This document shows positions 34,689-44,103 of a stretch of 64,000 bases of DNA, one piece after another (position 1 is the first letter of the stretch; each line of letters begins with the position of its first letter). The position numbers and the translations under genes are program-made. This stretch comes from Luteimonas sp. BLCC-B24 (GTDB taxonomy: Bacteria > Pseudomonadota > Gammaproteobacteria > Xanthomonadales > Xanthomonadaceae), in contig NZ_JAQQGN010000002.1 of NCBI RefSeq assembly GCF_028550595.1, positions 1 through 64,000 of the forward strand, read 5' to 3'. The notes below the pieces were generated by a model. The model saw only the letters and a program-made list of their open reading frames with translations. It was not told where the DNA came from and did not search any database.

Positions 34689-34778
34689 GCCGCGATTGTC
34701 GCCGATCGCGCGCGTGGCGTCCGGGCACGGCGGGACGCGTTGTTATGATGCCGGCGCCGCATGCGCGGCGTCGCCCCG

Positions 34779-35717
34779 ATGTCCATGACCGCGTCCGTCC
34801 GCCCCACCGTCAGCGTGCTCGTCTCGAGCTACAACTACGCCGCGTTCGTCGTCGAGGCGATCGAGTCGGTGCTCGCGCAGACCGAGCCGGCGCTGGAGAT
34901 CATCATCGTCGACGACGGCTCGCGCGACGGCTCGCCCGAACTGCTGCGCCGCCACTACGGCGACCATCCGCGGATCACGCTGATCGAGCAGGCCAACGGC
35001 GGCCAGCTGCAGGCCTGGATCACCGGATTCGCGCAGGCGCGCGGCGATATCGTCGCGTTGCTCGATTCCGACGACCGCTGGAACCCCGACTACCTGCAGC
35101 GCATCGTCGACGTCTACGCCGCGCGGCCCGAGGTCGATTTCGTCTACACGAACATGCAGCTGTTCGGCGATCTCGACAAACCCATGTTCAAGCCCGGCCC
35201 GGATCGCGACCTGGGCCTGTCGATCCTGCTCAACGCCTACTACCACCGCTTCCAGGGCGCGGCGACCTCGGCGCTGAGCCTGCGCAGCGCGCTGATGGCG
35301 CGCCTGCTGGCCCTGCCGCCGGAGCGCGCCGCCGACTGGCTGTCGCGTCCGGACGACTGCATCGTCTACGGCGCCGACATCCTCGGTGCGCACAAGGTGT
35401 ATCTGTCCGACCCCCTGGTCGGTCACCGCGAACACGGCAGCAACGCGCTCAAGTCCTTCGGGCCGTCGCCGCTGCGCGTGTACCGGCACGTCGTCGGCAG
35501 CGAACGCATGCTGGAGTTCTATCGCCGGCAGGCGGGCATCACGCCGCGCTGGCTGCGCATGGCCAAGGCCGAGTTCCGTACCAAGCCGGCACCCACGTTC
35601 TGGGAGCTGCGCGCCTACAGCTGGCTGCTGTTCCAGGCCCCGATGCCGCTCACCAAGCGCATCGAGCACTGGGTCGGCATGCTGTCGCACTACCTGAAGG
35701 CCGCGCGCGCGCGTTAG
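34779..35717 (+). CDS. Family 2 glycosyltransferase
   Basis: A GT-A enzyme of about 312 residues with VSVLVSSYNYAAFVVEAIESV, the DDGSRDGS motif and LLDSDDRWN as DxD. The C-terminal half is helical with no membrane segment. The start may instead be an ATG 18 nt earlier; neither has a ribosome site. TATGAT at 34745-34750 may be the -10 box. Its stop overlaps the stop of the convergent PepSY gene by three bases. Confidence 0.82.
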   Translation: MSMTASVRPTVSVLVSSYNYAAFVVEAIESVLAQTEPALEIIIVDDGSRDGSPELLRRHYGDHPRITLIEQANGGQLQAWITGFAQARGDIVALLDSDDRWNPDYLQRIVDVYAARPEVDFVYTNMQLFGDLDKPMFKPGPDRDLGLSILLNAYYHRFQGAATSALSLRSALMARLLALPPERAADWLSRPDDCIVYGADILGAHKVYLSDPLVGHREHGSNALKSFGPSPLRVYRHVVGSERMLEFYRRQAGITPRWLRMAKAEFRTKPAPTFWELRAYSWLLFQAPMPLTKRIEHWVGMLSHYLKAARAR

Positions 35718-36961
35718 GCGGCCCGCAGCGCGGCGGCGAGCAGCCACGCCCATACGCCCAACAGCGCGATCCACACCCAGCGCCAGCGCGCCATGCCCGC
35801 CCACACCTGGCGCCAAGGGCGCTGCACAGGCGTGTGACCCTGGCGGCGCGCGAGCGAGCGCAGCGCATCGGAGACGCGCAGGCCGTAGAGATGGACGCCG
35901 GTGACGCACAGCGTGGTCAGCAGCACGCCCGATACGCACCACAGCCAGCGCACCGGCCAGCCGCCGAAGGTGCCGAAGTGCAGAGGATCGGCCATTTCGG
36001 AAATGCGCTGGTGCGGCCCCATGTCACGGCCGTCGCGCTGCCCGGTGAAGCCATCGCGGTCGAGGTCGACGCCGACCGCGTTGGCGCGGTCGCGCACCAG
36101 CCAGGCCTCGGCCTGGCCGTCGATCCGCAAGCTGCGTGCGCTGACCTCGTGCAGGCCACGGACCTGCAACCCGGGCCAGTGCCGTGCGAGCGCCGCCACC
36201 GCGCGATCGATCGCGGCCGCATCGGCGGGGGCGTCGGGTACGTCCGCCGCAGGCAGTTCGATCTTCGCCGCGGGCGCGGCATCGCCGCCCAGCGATTCCA
36301 CCAGATACCAGCCGCCGGTCAGCGCGATCAGGGCGATGAACCACAGGCTCCAGACACCCGCCAGCCGGTGCACGTCGCCCCACAGCCGGCGCGGGCGGTC
36401 GGGGCGTGGCCAGGTCAGGAAGCCGCGCCACCAGCGCTTGTAGATGTACAGACTGCTGATCAGGCTGAGCAGCAACGGCAGCGCCAGTGCCGAGACGAGG
36501 GGCACGCCGATCTCGAGCGGCAGCATCAGATGGCGATGGGTATTGCGCAGGATGCGCTGGGCATTGAACCAGGTCGTGTCGCCGGTCACCCGGCCGCTGT
36601 AGGGGTCCACCCAGACGAAGCGGCGCGTGCCGTCAGGCAGGCGCATCACCGCACGCGCGGCGAAACGCGAGGCATGCGCGGCCGACACCGATTCCAGCCG
36701 CCACTGCGGATAGGCGCGCTGCACGGCCGCGATCATTTCGCCCCAGCTCGCGCGCTGCGCGGTGGGCGTCACCCGCGCTTCGGGAAACGCCAGCCAGTCG
36801 ATCTCCTGCGACACCGTCGCCAGCGTGCCGGTCAGACAGACGAACGTCATGAAGAGCGACAGCTTCAGGCCGATCCAGCTGTGCAGGTCGAACCACAGGC
36901 GACGCCGAGCGCCGTCAGTCGAGGGCGCGCCGGGCGCGCGCGCGGGCAGGGCGGCGGACAC
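35714..36961 (-). CDS. PepSY-associated membrane protein
   Basis: A 415-residue inner-membrane protein starting with GTG. It has an N-terminal helix (about 28-48) after a basic RRRLWFDLHSWIGLK segment, a periplasmic PepSY-like region, helices near 150-175 and 210-230, a second PepSY-like region and two C-terminal helices. This layout is that of the PepSY-associated TM family found beside siderophore receptors, where members act as iron or ferrisiderophore reductases. It begins 8 nt after the TonB receptor gene, so both belong to one Fur-controlled operon. Confidence 0.88.
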   Translation of the reverse strand: MSAALPARAPGAPSTDGARRRLWFDLHSWIGLKLSLFMTFVCLTGTLATVSQEIDWLAFPEARVTPTAQRASWGEMIAAVQRAYPQWRLESVSAAHASRFAARAVMRLPDGTRRFVWVDPYSGRVTGDTTWFNAQRILRNTHRHLMLPLEIGVPLVSALALPLLLSLISSLYIYKRWWRGFLTWPRPDRPRRLWGDVHRLAGVWSLWFIALIALTGGWYLVESLGGDAAPAAKIELPAADVPDAPADAAAIDRAVAALARHWPGLQVRGLHEVSARSLRIDGQAEAWLVRDRANAVGVDLDRDGFTGQRDGRDMGPHQRISEMADPLHFGTFGGWPVRWLWCVSGVLLTTLCVTGVHLYGLRVSDALRSLARRQGHTPVQRPWRQVWAGMARWRWVWIALLGVWAWLLAAALRAA

Positions 36962-36969
36962 GGCGGCGG

Positions 36970-39099
36970 TCAGAACGTGTACGCGGCCTGCAGGTACACC
37001 CGCCGCGGCTCGCCCGGGAAGTGCCCGTTACGCGCGATGAAGCCGCTGGCCGCATAGACCCGGTCGAAGACGTTCTTGACGTTGGCCTGGAATTTCCAGT
37101 GCCGCCAATGCGTCTGCCAGCTCAGGTCGAACACGGCGTAGGGCTTCACCCGCTGGCCGTCGAGGCTGACGCGCTCGCCGATGTAGTCGAGGCCGACACC
37201 GAGTGCCGAGGCCAGTGCCGGAATGTCGTGCCGCGACCACAGGCCCAGCGCGTGGCGCGGCGCGTTGGCGAAGCGGTCGCCGGACGCGTTGACGATGCCG
37301 TTGGTGCCGGCGTCGATCACCCGCGCGTCGTTCCAGGCGTAGGCGAGGTTGAGCACCCAGTGTTCGGTGACGTCGGCCAGCAGATCGATTTCCAGTCCAT
37401 CGCTGCGCACCAGGCCCAGCGGCGCCAGCTGGTTGACCCCGTCCACCACCGCGCCGGTCGCCTGCACGATGTTGCTGCGTTCGATGCGATACAACGCGGT
37501 GCCGAGGCTCATGCGTCCGTCGGCGAGTTCGGTCTTCAGGCCGGCTTCCCACTGCCGGCTGCGCTCGGCGTCGAAGGGGCCGCCGGCGGCCGGGTCCTGG
37601 CTGGCCGTGGCCTGGGGGAGGAAGCCGCTGGCGACGTTGGCGTAGGCGTTGACGCCTTCGGCGAGCGCATAGGTGCTGCCCAGCCGCCAGCTGAGATCGT
37701 GCCCGTCGACCGTGCGGCCGGTCACGCGGTCCTCGTCCTCGAACGCGTCCCAGCGCAGGCCGGCGAGCACGCGCCAGCGCGGCGTCAGCACGAGCTCGTC
37801 CTGCACGTAGCCGCCGTAGCGCAGCCCGCGCGTGCGCGTGGTCCGCCACGGCAGCCCGTCGAGACCGTAGTCGAACCAGCCGCTGCGCCCGTAGACCGGC
37901 GCGACGAGATCGATGCCCGGCACCGGACCCGCCCCGCGGGCGAGGTCGGCGCTGTTGGCGGTCTGCGCGGCGAAGTCGGCATCCAGTCGATAGCCGTCGG
38001 CGCCGATCAGCAGCGTGTGTTCGACCGCGCCGGTGGCGAAGCGCCAGACCGCATTGCCCGCGACGGTCAGGCCGGTGTTGTCGCGGATCTGGTTGCGCAA
38101 CTGCCGGGTCATCCATTCGGCGGTGCCGTCGCGATCGCGGTCGATCAGCCCCATCGGCTCGTGATAGACCTGATGCTCGCTGTTCTCGAACGCGCGCGCG
38201 GCGAGGTCGACGTCCAGGTGCGCGGAAGGCGAACTCCGGTACTGCACCAGCGCGACGCGGGCGTCCATGTCGAGGAAGTCGGTGGCCTCGTTGTGATTCC
38301 AGCGCCGGTCGGTGAGGAACGTGCCGGCGTCGTTCACCGGCACGCCGCGCAGGCGATTGCCGCCGAGGTTCTGGGTGATGTCGGTGACCTGCAGGATGAG
38401 TTCGCCGGTCTGTCCGACATCGAAGGCCAGCGAGGCATCGCCGATCCGGCTCTCGCTGTCGGCGTTCCAGCGCACGCCGGCATCGCCGTCGGCGTGCAGC
38501 CCGAGGCGGTAGTGCACGCCCGGGGCGAGCGGGCCGGTGGCCTCGAACGCGCCGGCCGCATGGTCGGCGTTACCGGTCGCCAGTTCGATCCGGCGCCGTG
38601 CCTGACGCTGCGGCTTGCGGGTGACGTAATTGATGATGCCGCCGGGTTCGCCGCCGCCGTACAGCGCGCCGGCCGGACCCTTGAGCACCTCGACCCGGTC
38701 GATGTTGAACAGCTGGGGCACCGAAAAGCCGGCATAGGGGTCGCCGCGCAACCCGTCGTAAAGCACGTTTTCCTGGCGAAAGCCACGCAACGTGACGCCG
38801 GCATAGCTGAAGACGCTGATGCCGCTGATGCTGCGGTAGAGGTCGGCGACGTCCTGGGCGGCCTGGTCGTCGATCAGCTCGCGCGGCAGCACCTGCACCG
38901 ACTGCGGAACCTGCGACAGCGGCGTGTCGGTCCGCGTGCCCACTGCGGCGTCGTCGCGGCGGTACAGGCTCTGCGCGCGGCCGACCACGTGCAGGGTGTC
39001 GAGTTCGGTCGGCGCGGGCGCGTCCTGCGCGGCGGCGGTGAAGGCCGGCAGGCAGAGCGTGGCGGCGATGGCGAGACAGACGGCGGTGCGGACGGGCAT
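36970..39099 (-). CDS. TonB-dependent siderophore receptor
   Basis: An outer-membrane receptor of about 709 residues for ferric siderophore uptake. A signal peptide (about 1-24) is followed by the TonB-box region, the plug domain (PQSVQVLPRELIDDQ ... NIDRVEVLKGPAGALYGGGEPGGIINYVTRKP) and a 22-strand barrel ending with Phe (YLQAAYTF). I chose the ATG at 39099 because a Fur box with a TATCAT -10-like core lies at 39128-39143, which would place the transcript start downstream of the alternative ATGs at 39129 and 39144. Those earlier starts cannot be excluded. Confidence 0.92.
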   Translation of the reverse strand: MPVRTAVCLAIAATLCLPAFTAAAQDAPAPTELDTLHVVGRAQSLYRRDDAAVGTRTDTPLSQVPQSVQVLPRELIDDQAAQDVADLYRSISGISVFSYAGVTLRGFRQENVLYDGLRGDPYAGFSVPQLFNIDRVEVLKGPAGALYGGGEPGGIINYVTRKPQRQARRRIELATGNADHAAGAFEATGPLAPGVHYRLGLHADGDAGVRWNADSESRIGDASLAFDVGQTGELILQVTDITQNLGGNRLRGVPVNDAGTFLTDRRWNHNEATDFLDMDARVALVQYRSSPSAHLDVDLAARAFENSEHQVYHEPMGLIDRDRDGTAEWMTRQLRNQIRDNTGLTVAGNAVWRFATGAVEHTLLIGADGYRLDADFAAQTANSADLARGAGPVPGIDLVAPVYGRSGWFDYGLDGLPWRTTRTRGLRYGGYVQDELVLTPRWRVLAGLRWDAFEDEDRVTGRTVDGHDLSWRLGSTYALAEGVNAYANVASGFLPQATASQDPAAGGPFDAERSRQWEAGLKTELADGRMSLGTALYRIERSNIVQATGAVVDGVNQLAPLGLVRSDGLEIDLLADVTEHWVLNLAYAWNDARVIDAGTNGIVNASGDRFANAPRHALGLWSRHDIPALASALGVGLDYIGERVSLDGQRVKPYAVFDLSWQTHWRHWKFQANVKNVFDRVYAASGFIARNGHFPGEPRRVYLQAAYTF

Positions 39100-39128
39100 T
39101 GCGGGCAACCGGGACAGGATGCCGCGCA

Positions 39129-39143
39129 TGATAATCAATCTCA
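39129..39143 (-). promoter_or_regulatory. Fur box
   Basis: On the minus strand the 15-mer TGAGATTGATTATCA fits the 7-1-7 Fur consensus TGATAAT-n-ATTATCA with a perfect right half and 5 of 7 in the left half. It overlaps a TATCAT -10-like box, so Fur with iron would block RNA polymerase. Confidence 0.72.
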
Positions 39144-39170
39144 TTCACGAGCGCAGCGCTCAGCCTCGCA

Positions 39171-40712
39171 TCACCACCTCAGCGGCCGTCGCGCGATCGC
39201 GGCCGCCAACTGCGCATGGATCCGCGCGGCGTCGTCGACCGGCAGGTAACGCAGGCGCAGCGGCGGGGCCAGCGCGCCCGCGCCGGCGGTGTCCAGCCAC
39301 ACCGAGGCCATGCCGAAGCCGCGGTCCAGCGGCGAGCGGCGCAGTTCCACCGCCTGCAGCTTGCCGATCTCGGCCACCCGCCAGTGCCGGCTCCACCAGC
39401 CCTCGCGCACGGCCACCAGCGCGTCGTCCACCGCGTAGCCGGCGCGCGCGGCATGGCGGCGGGCGACGAATGCCGACCACGGCAGCCACAGCAGGCCCAG
39501 CGCCCCCCACCACTGGAAGAACCACGCCAGCACACCGCACAGCAGCGCGGTCAGCACCACATCGCCCAGGAGCAGCCGCAGCCAGGCACGCGCATGCAAC
39601 GGGCGCCACTCGGCAGGCGGCCAGGCCGGCAGGGCAGCGACGTCGCGCAGGATCGCGTCGCAGGTCACGGGGGGCGCGATCGGGGCCAGCGCATCCAGGC
39701 CGCGCTGCCCGTTCGCATTGCCCTGGCCGTCGCCGGCGCGTGCGCTGGCGGTGTCGATCTCCAGCGTGCGCCGCGCGAACAGCCGATGCAGCAGGCTTTC
39801 GCGCAGCGTCCAGGCCTGGATGCGCCGTCGCGGCACGCTGCTGCGCGACCGGCTCAGCAGGCCGCGTTCCACGGTCAGCCGGCGGCCCTGCCGTTGCAGG
39901 CGGAAGCCGTGATAGCGGACCACCGCGAGCACGACGGAAAACGCGCGAATCAGGGCCAGCGCGACGGCGACGAAGGCCGCGAGCACCAGCCCCTTGGCGA
40001 GCCAGGTCGTGGCGAAGCCGCTCGCATAGCCGAAAGCCTCGCGGCCACCCTCGACCAGCCAGCGGCCCATCGTGCGCTCGGGCAGGACCTGGAACGACAG
40101 CGCCACGGCGCCGGCGACCACGATCATGCCGCGGTTGGAGATCAGCCCCAGCTTCACGACCTCGATCGTCGACAGCGCCAGCAACGTGGTGCCGGCCGGG
40201 GCCACGGGCGCCGCGCCGTCGGCGGCGGCCGGCGTCGGCTCGCTGCTGCGATCGCGGATCAACTGTTCCAGCGCCAGCGCCTCGGGCAGCCGGAGCACGC
40301 GCATCTCGGCTTCGGGCTTGGTGCCGCCGGCTGATTCCAACCGCACTTCGGCCACGCCGATCAGCCGGTGCAGCAGCGACTGGTGGATCGCCACGTTGTG
40401 GATGCGCGAGTACGGAATCTGCCGCACGCTGCGCTCGAGCAGGCCGCTGCGCACGACCAGGCGGTCGTCGGCGATGCGATAGCGGAACGTCAGGTACTGC
40501 CAGATCGACACCGCCACCAGCGCGCCGACGCCGAGCATCGGCAACCACCACGGATACCCATCGTCGCGCCGGCCCCCGGCGAACAGCAGCACCGCCAGCG
40601 GCACGATGAACTGGCGCAGGTTCTGCAGCAGCACGAACAGCCAGGAGCCTGGATGCAGCCGACGCTCGGCCTCCGCCGGCAGCAGCGCGGGCGTCGCGTC
40701 AGGCGTCGTCAT
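39171..40712 (-). CDS. Bacterial PH-domain membrane protein, YdbT-like
   Basis: A 513-residue protein with pairs of membrane helices (near 35-80, 195-280 and 390-440), each followed by a bPH_2 domain: FRYRIADDRLVVRSGLLERSVRQIPYSRIHNV is the typical opening of the first, and RQGRRLTVERGLLSRSRSSVPRRRIQAW of the second. This is the YdbT plan. With YdbS, such proteins are linked to export or membrane stress functions of unknown detail. It overlaps the upstream ydbS-like gene by 14 nt. Confidence 0.85.
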   Translation of the reverse strand: MTTPDATPALLPAEAERRLHPGSWLFVLLQNLRQFIVPLAVLLFAGGRRDDGYPWWLPMLGVGALVAVSIWQYLTFRYRIADDRLVVRSGLLERSVRQIPYSRIHNVAIHQSLLHRLIGVAEVRLESAGGTKPEAEMRVLRLPEALALEQLIRDRSSEPTPAAADGAAPVAPAGTTLLALSTIEVVKLGLISNRGMIVVAGAVALSFQVLPERTMGRWLVEGGREAFGYASGFATTWLAKGLVLAAFVAVALALIRAFSVVLAVVRYHGFRLQRQGRRLTVERGLLSRSRSSVPRRRIQAWTLRESLLHRLFARRTLEIDTASARAGDGQGNANGQRGLDALAPIAPPVTCDAILRDVAALPAWPPAEWRPLHARAWLRLLLGDVVLTALLCGVLAWFFQWWGALGLLWLPWSAFVARRHAARAGYAVDDALVAVREGWWSRHWRVAEIGKLQAVELRRSPLDRGFGMASVWLDTAGAGALAPPLRLRYLPVDDAARIHAQLAAAIARRPLRW

Positions 40713-41280
40713 GGGCGTCGTCGCGGGCGGCGCGCGCGGCCAGCGCATCACGCAGGCGTTCGGCCTCGGCGTGGTCGAGACCGCTGACCGACACCGCGCT
40801 GTTCCGCGTGCCTGCCGTGTGCACGATCAGCGTGGACAGACCGAAGGCGCGCTCGAGCGGGCCACGGCGGATGTCGAGATGCTGCACGCGCGACCCGGGC
40901 ACGCGGGTGTCGCTGCGCCACATGTGGCCGCGACGGATGCCGAAACCGTCGTCGTCGAGCCGCCAGCGTGTACGCAGCCAGCGGCGGCGCGCGATCCACA
41001 CCGTCCACGCCGGAATCAGCACCAGCGCGGTGCCGGCGGCCGCGAACGCCAGCGGCGTGCGCCCGCTGGCGAGCACGCCGATGCCGAGCGCGATCGTCAG
41101 CGGCACCAGGGTGCCGATCAGGGTCGACAGCGTGGCCGCCGTGCGTGCGCGCACCGGCAACGGTTGCCAGACGTCGGTTTCCACCTGCGGCGCGTCGGGC
41201 TGCAGCTCCGCTGCGGGCCGTGGCGGCAGCGGTGGAGGCAGGGGCGGCGTGCCCATGTCGGCGGCATCGGATCCGGTCAT
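40699..41280 (-). CDS. PH-domain membrane protein, YdbS-like
   Basis: A 193-residue protein: Pro-rich N-terminus, two membrane helices (about 48-95), then one bPH_2 domain (RWRLDDDGFGIRRGHMWRSDTRVPGSRVQHLDIRRGPLERAFGL). This is the YdbS half of the conserved YdbS/YdbT pair. It starts 10 nt after the acyltransferase gene ends and overlaps the ydbT-like gene, so the three form one transcription unit. Confidence 0.85.
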   Translation of the reverse strand: MTGSDAADMGTPPLPPPLPPRPAAELQPDAPQVETDVWQPLPVRARTAATLSTLIGTLVPLTIALGIGVLASGRTPLAFAAAGTALVLIPAWTVWIARRRWLRTRWRLDDDGFGIRRGHMWRSDTRVPGSRVQHLDIRRGPLERAFGLSTLIVHTAGTRNSAVSVSGLDHAEAERLRDALAARAARDDAHDDA

Positions 41281-41290
41281 CGGCGCGAAC

Positions 41291-42211
41291 TCATCGGCGG
41301 CGTTCCAGGTCGAGGTAGGGGTTGTCGTCGCCGGAGCCCGACGGCCGCGCCTTGTAGCGCTTGTAGGTCCACTGGTACTGCGCGGGATCGCGACGCGCGA
41401 TGTGTTCGACGCCGGCGTTGAGCGCCGCGGCGGCGCGCTGCGGATCGGCGTCGGCGATGCCCGCGGGTGCGGCTTCGATGCGCAATGCGAAATCCGGCCC
41501 GTCGCCGATGCGCTCGCACCAGGCGAACAGCACCTCGGCGCCGGTGCGCTCGGCCAGGCGCGAAACCAGGGTCATCGTCAGCGCCGGCAGGCCGAAGAAC
41601 GGCGCGAACACGCCGTCGCCGGCCTTGGGCTGCTGGTCGGGGAGGATGCCGACGACACCGCCGTCCTTGAGCGTCTTCCACAACTGGCGCACGGCCGGCC
41701 CTTCCGCCCGGACCTGGCGCACGCGGTCGGGGCCGCCGGCGCGGGCGAGGCGCAGAAAGGCCTCGCCGACCTTCGAATCGGGCGCCCGGTAGAGAATCGA
41801 GATCGGCGTGCGCGCAGCCAGCCACTGGTTGAGCAGTTCCCAGTTGCCGTGATGCGGCGCGACGACGATCAGCCCGCGACCCGAGGCCAGGGCCGCATCG
41901 AACAGGCCGACGCCGTGCTGCTCGCGGATCAGTCGCAGGTTGCGCGCATGCGGGCGCGTCCACAGGCGCAGCGTTTCCAGCGTCTGCAGCGCGGTCATGC
42001 GCAGGATCGCGCGCTGCAATGCGGCGCGTTCGTCGGGCGAGAGTTCGGGATAGGCGAGCTCGAGATTGCGCAGCGCGACGCGGCTTTCGCGACTGCCGGT
42101 GACGCGCCCGAGGGCGGCGACCGCCGAGGCGATCGCGCGCTGCACCGGGGCGGGCAATGCGCCGACGAGCGTTGCCAGCAGATAAAGGAGGCGAGCGACG
42201 AGGTCCTGCAT
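41291..42211 (-). CDS. LpxL/HtrB-like lipid A acyltransferase
   Basis: A 306-residue inner-membrane enzyme of the lysophospholipid acyltransferase superfamily, expected to transfer a secondary acyl chain to lipid A. It has an N-terminal hydrophobic anchor (about 1-22) and the catalytic HxxxxE motif in APHHGNWELL, with VGILPDQQPKAGDGVFAPFFG further on. Whether it uses laurate or myristate cannot be read from sequence. The ATG has no clear ribosome site. Confidence 0.87.
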   Translation of the reverse strand: MQDLVARLLYLLATLVGALPAPVQRAIASAVAALGRVTGSRESRVALRNLELAYPELSPDERAALQRAILRMTALQTLETLRLWTRPHARNLRLIREQHGVGLFDAALASGRGLIVVAPHHGNWELLNQWLAARTPISILYRAPDSKVGEAFLRLARAGGPDRVRQVRAEGPAVRQLWKTLKDGGVVGILPDQQPKAGDGVFAPFFGLPALTMTLVSRLAERTGAEVLFAWCERIGDGPDFALRIEAAPAGIADADPQRAAAALNAGVEHIARRDPAQYQWTYKRYKARPSGSGDDNPYLDLERRR

Positions 42212-42319
42212 GCGGGGAAGTCTATAGGGGCGTCGCGTGGGTGGGGATGCGGTCGGGATCACGATGGCGCTGCCCGGCGCCGGGACGGGTGCTCGGTTCT
42301 TGTTGCGCTGCAGTTGCCA

Positions 42320-42990
42320 TTGCTCGGCTTCGGCTCGGCTCGGCTTGGCTTCGGCTTGGCTTCGGCTTGGCTTCGGCTTTGCCGTTGCGTTGCCTTTGCC
42401 TTTTGCTTTGGCTTTGGCTTTGGCTTTGGCTTCCAGCGTTTGACGTTCGAGCCGTAAAGCGAGCCGAGCATCGCAGGGCAGCGGGGTCGAAGAGCAGCCC
42501 ATGTTTGAGCGCAGCGAGTTTGGGCTGCGGGCCCCGCTGCCCGAGAAGCGCAGGGGCCCGCCGCGGCTGTATCGCGGCGGATCGCGTCCGGCGAAGGGAC
42601 TTTTTGGTTCCTTTTTGGTCCTTCAAAAAGGAACTCGCACGCGTCGCGGGCGAAAGCCGTGCACTTGCATTGCTTCGCTTCGTTCACCCGCTGGCGCCCG
42701 ATTCCAGTGATTCGCGAACAACAGAGCTTCCGCGCTGTTCGCGCGGCTTACTTTTGTCTTGTCAAAAGTAAGCAAAACCGCCATCGCCGGACGCGAGCCG
42801 ACGCGGCTGCGCCGCGCCGGTCCCCTGTGCTCCTCGCCTGACGCGGCACGCAGCCCAAACTCGCTTCGCTCAAACATGGGCTGCTCTTCGGCCACGTCAG
42901 GCTCCGGTGCTCGGCTCGCTTTACGGCTCGACACGTCAAACGCTGAAAGCCACAGCCACAGCCACAGCCACAGCCACAGCCACAGCCAGG
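42320..42990. repeat. Near-palindromic compound repeat element
   Basis: The left half is the reverse complement of the element at 24-425: it begins with GGCTTC/GGCTTT hexanucleotide tandem units (about 42320-42434), runs through the inverted core, and reaches an 11-bp-stem hairpin (42746-42756 with 42763-42773, loop inverted relative to the first copy). The right half (about 42774-42948) repeats part of the core in direct orientation and ends in six GCCACA units (42949-42984). Thus a palindrome of core sequence is flanked by hexanucleotide arrays facing outwards. I see no transposase or target-site duplication. Together with the flanks it fills the 937-nt gene-free gap 42212-43148. Confidence 0.8.
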
Positions 42991-43104
42991 GGCAGAGGCA
43001 AGGCCAAGCCAAAGTCAATCAACGGCCGGACACGCGGCTGGTAAAAGCTTCGACGCGCACGCGTGGCAGCCACGGCGCAAGCGGTCCAAACCCCATACAG
43101 CAGA

Positions 43105-43124
43105 ACGCCGCCCGAAGGCGGCGT
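43105..43124 (-). terminator. UUCG-loop terminator after bamD
   Basis: On the minus strand an 8-bp GC-rich stem closes on a TTCG tetraloop and is followed by TCTGCTGTAT. It lies 24 nt after the bamD stop. The T run is weak, but the stem is very stable. Confidence 0.65.
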
Positions 43125-43148
43125 CCCGGAAGCTCGTCAACCAGACCC

Positions 43149-44015
43149 TCAGTCGCGCGCGGTGTCGATCGCGGTGCGCTCGGTGGCGAAGGGGTTCAGG
43201 CGGCGGATCTTCCACGGCTCGTTCGGCCAGTTGCCGCTGAGGAACGGGTGACCCGGCTCGTTCTGCTGCAACACCCGGCGTGCATCCGCGGCCAGCGCCT
43301 CGTTGCCGAGACCGTCGTAGGCCGCCGCGAGCAGGGCGACCGCGTCGTTCTGGTATTCGCTCTGCGGATAGGTCTCGAGCAGATAGGTCGCGCGCTGCGC
43401 GGCGGCGACGTTGGCACCGCGGCGCAGGTAGTACAGGCCGGTTTCGATCTCGTGGCGGGCGAAGGTGTTGCGCAGCGACACCATGCGCTGGCGCGCATCG
43501 GCGGCGTAGCGGCTGTTCGGATAGCGGTCGACGACCGTGTTGAAATCGGCGTAGGCCTGGTTCGGCGAGGCCAGGTCGCGGCGGCTGCTGTCCAAGCTCC
43601 ACACCCGCTGCAGGAACACCGTGTCGCGGTTGGCGTTGGTCAACCCGCGCAGGTAATACATGTACGGGATGTGGCGGTGCGTCGGGTAGGTCCGGATGAA
43701 GCGGTCGATGGCCGAGACCGCTTCCTCGTTGTTGCCCATCTTGTACTGCGCGTACGCGGTCTCGATCAGGGCCTGCTCGGTGTACGGACCGTAGGGATAC
43801 TGGGCGACGAGACGGCGGAAGGTGTTGGCGGCGTTGTTCCAGTTGCCGCGGCGCATCGACTGGTGCCCCCGGTCGTAGAGCTCGCTGACCGGCACGCCTT
43901 CATTCGCGTCGTCGCGGGTGTTGCCGCGCGAGCAGCCGGTCGCGACCAGCGCCGCCAGCACCACGAGAATCAGGCCACGGGCCAGGCGGAACGACGTTAC
44001 GGAGCGTGGGGTCAT
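43149..44015 (-). CDS. bamD: Outer membrane assembly factor BamD
   Basis: A 288-residue outer-membrane lipoprotein of the Bam complex, which inserts beta-barrel proteins. The lipobox LVATGC puts the lipidated Cys at position 28. Tetratricopeptide-like repeats follow (about 45-245: [48 protein letters not shown] is cut here to its pattern of alternating helices), then a short C-terminal extension. It is divergent from rluD across 88 nt, the arrangement conserved in gammaproteobacteria. GGTATTATCC at about 44051-44060 could supply -10 boxes in both directions. Confidence 0.96.
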   Translation of the reverse strand: MTPRSVTSFRLARGLILVVLAALVATGCSRGNTRDDANEGVPVSELYDRGHQSMRRGNWNNAANTFRRLVAQYPYGPYTEQALIETAYAQYKMGNNEEAVSAIDRFIRTYPTHRHIPYMYYLRGLTNANRDTVFLQRVWSLDSSRRDLASPNQAYADFNTVVDRYPNSRYAADARQRMVSLRNTFARHEIETGLYYLRRGANVAAAQRATYLLETYPQSEYQNDAVALLAAAYDGLGNEALAADARRVLQQNEPGHPFLSGNWPNEPWKIRRLNPFATERTAIDTARD

Positions 44016-44103
44016 GAGGACATTGGGCGTCTGGGCACGAAGGGCGGATAATACCAGTCCGGGCCCGCGGCCCGGCGCCCCACGCCTGAACCCGAGCCGT
44101 CCA

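Noticed and set aside
42222-43018. Several short open frames with words such as ANSAEALLFANHWNRAP
   Set aside because: They lie within the repeat element and recur in the copy at 22-261. No ribosome sites, and frames follow the repeat rather than a protein.
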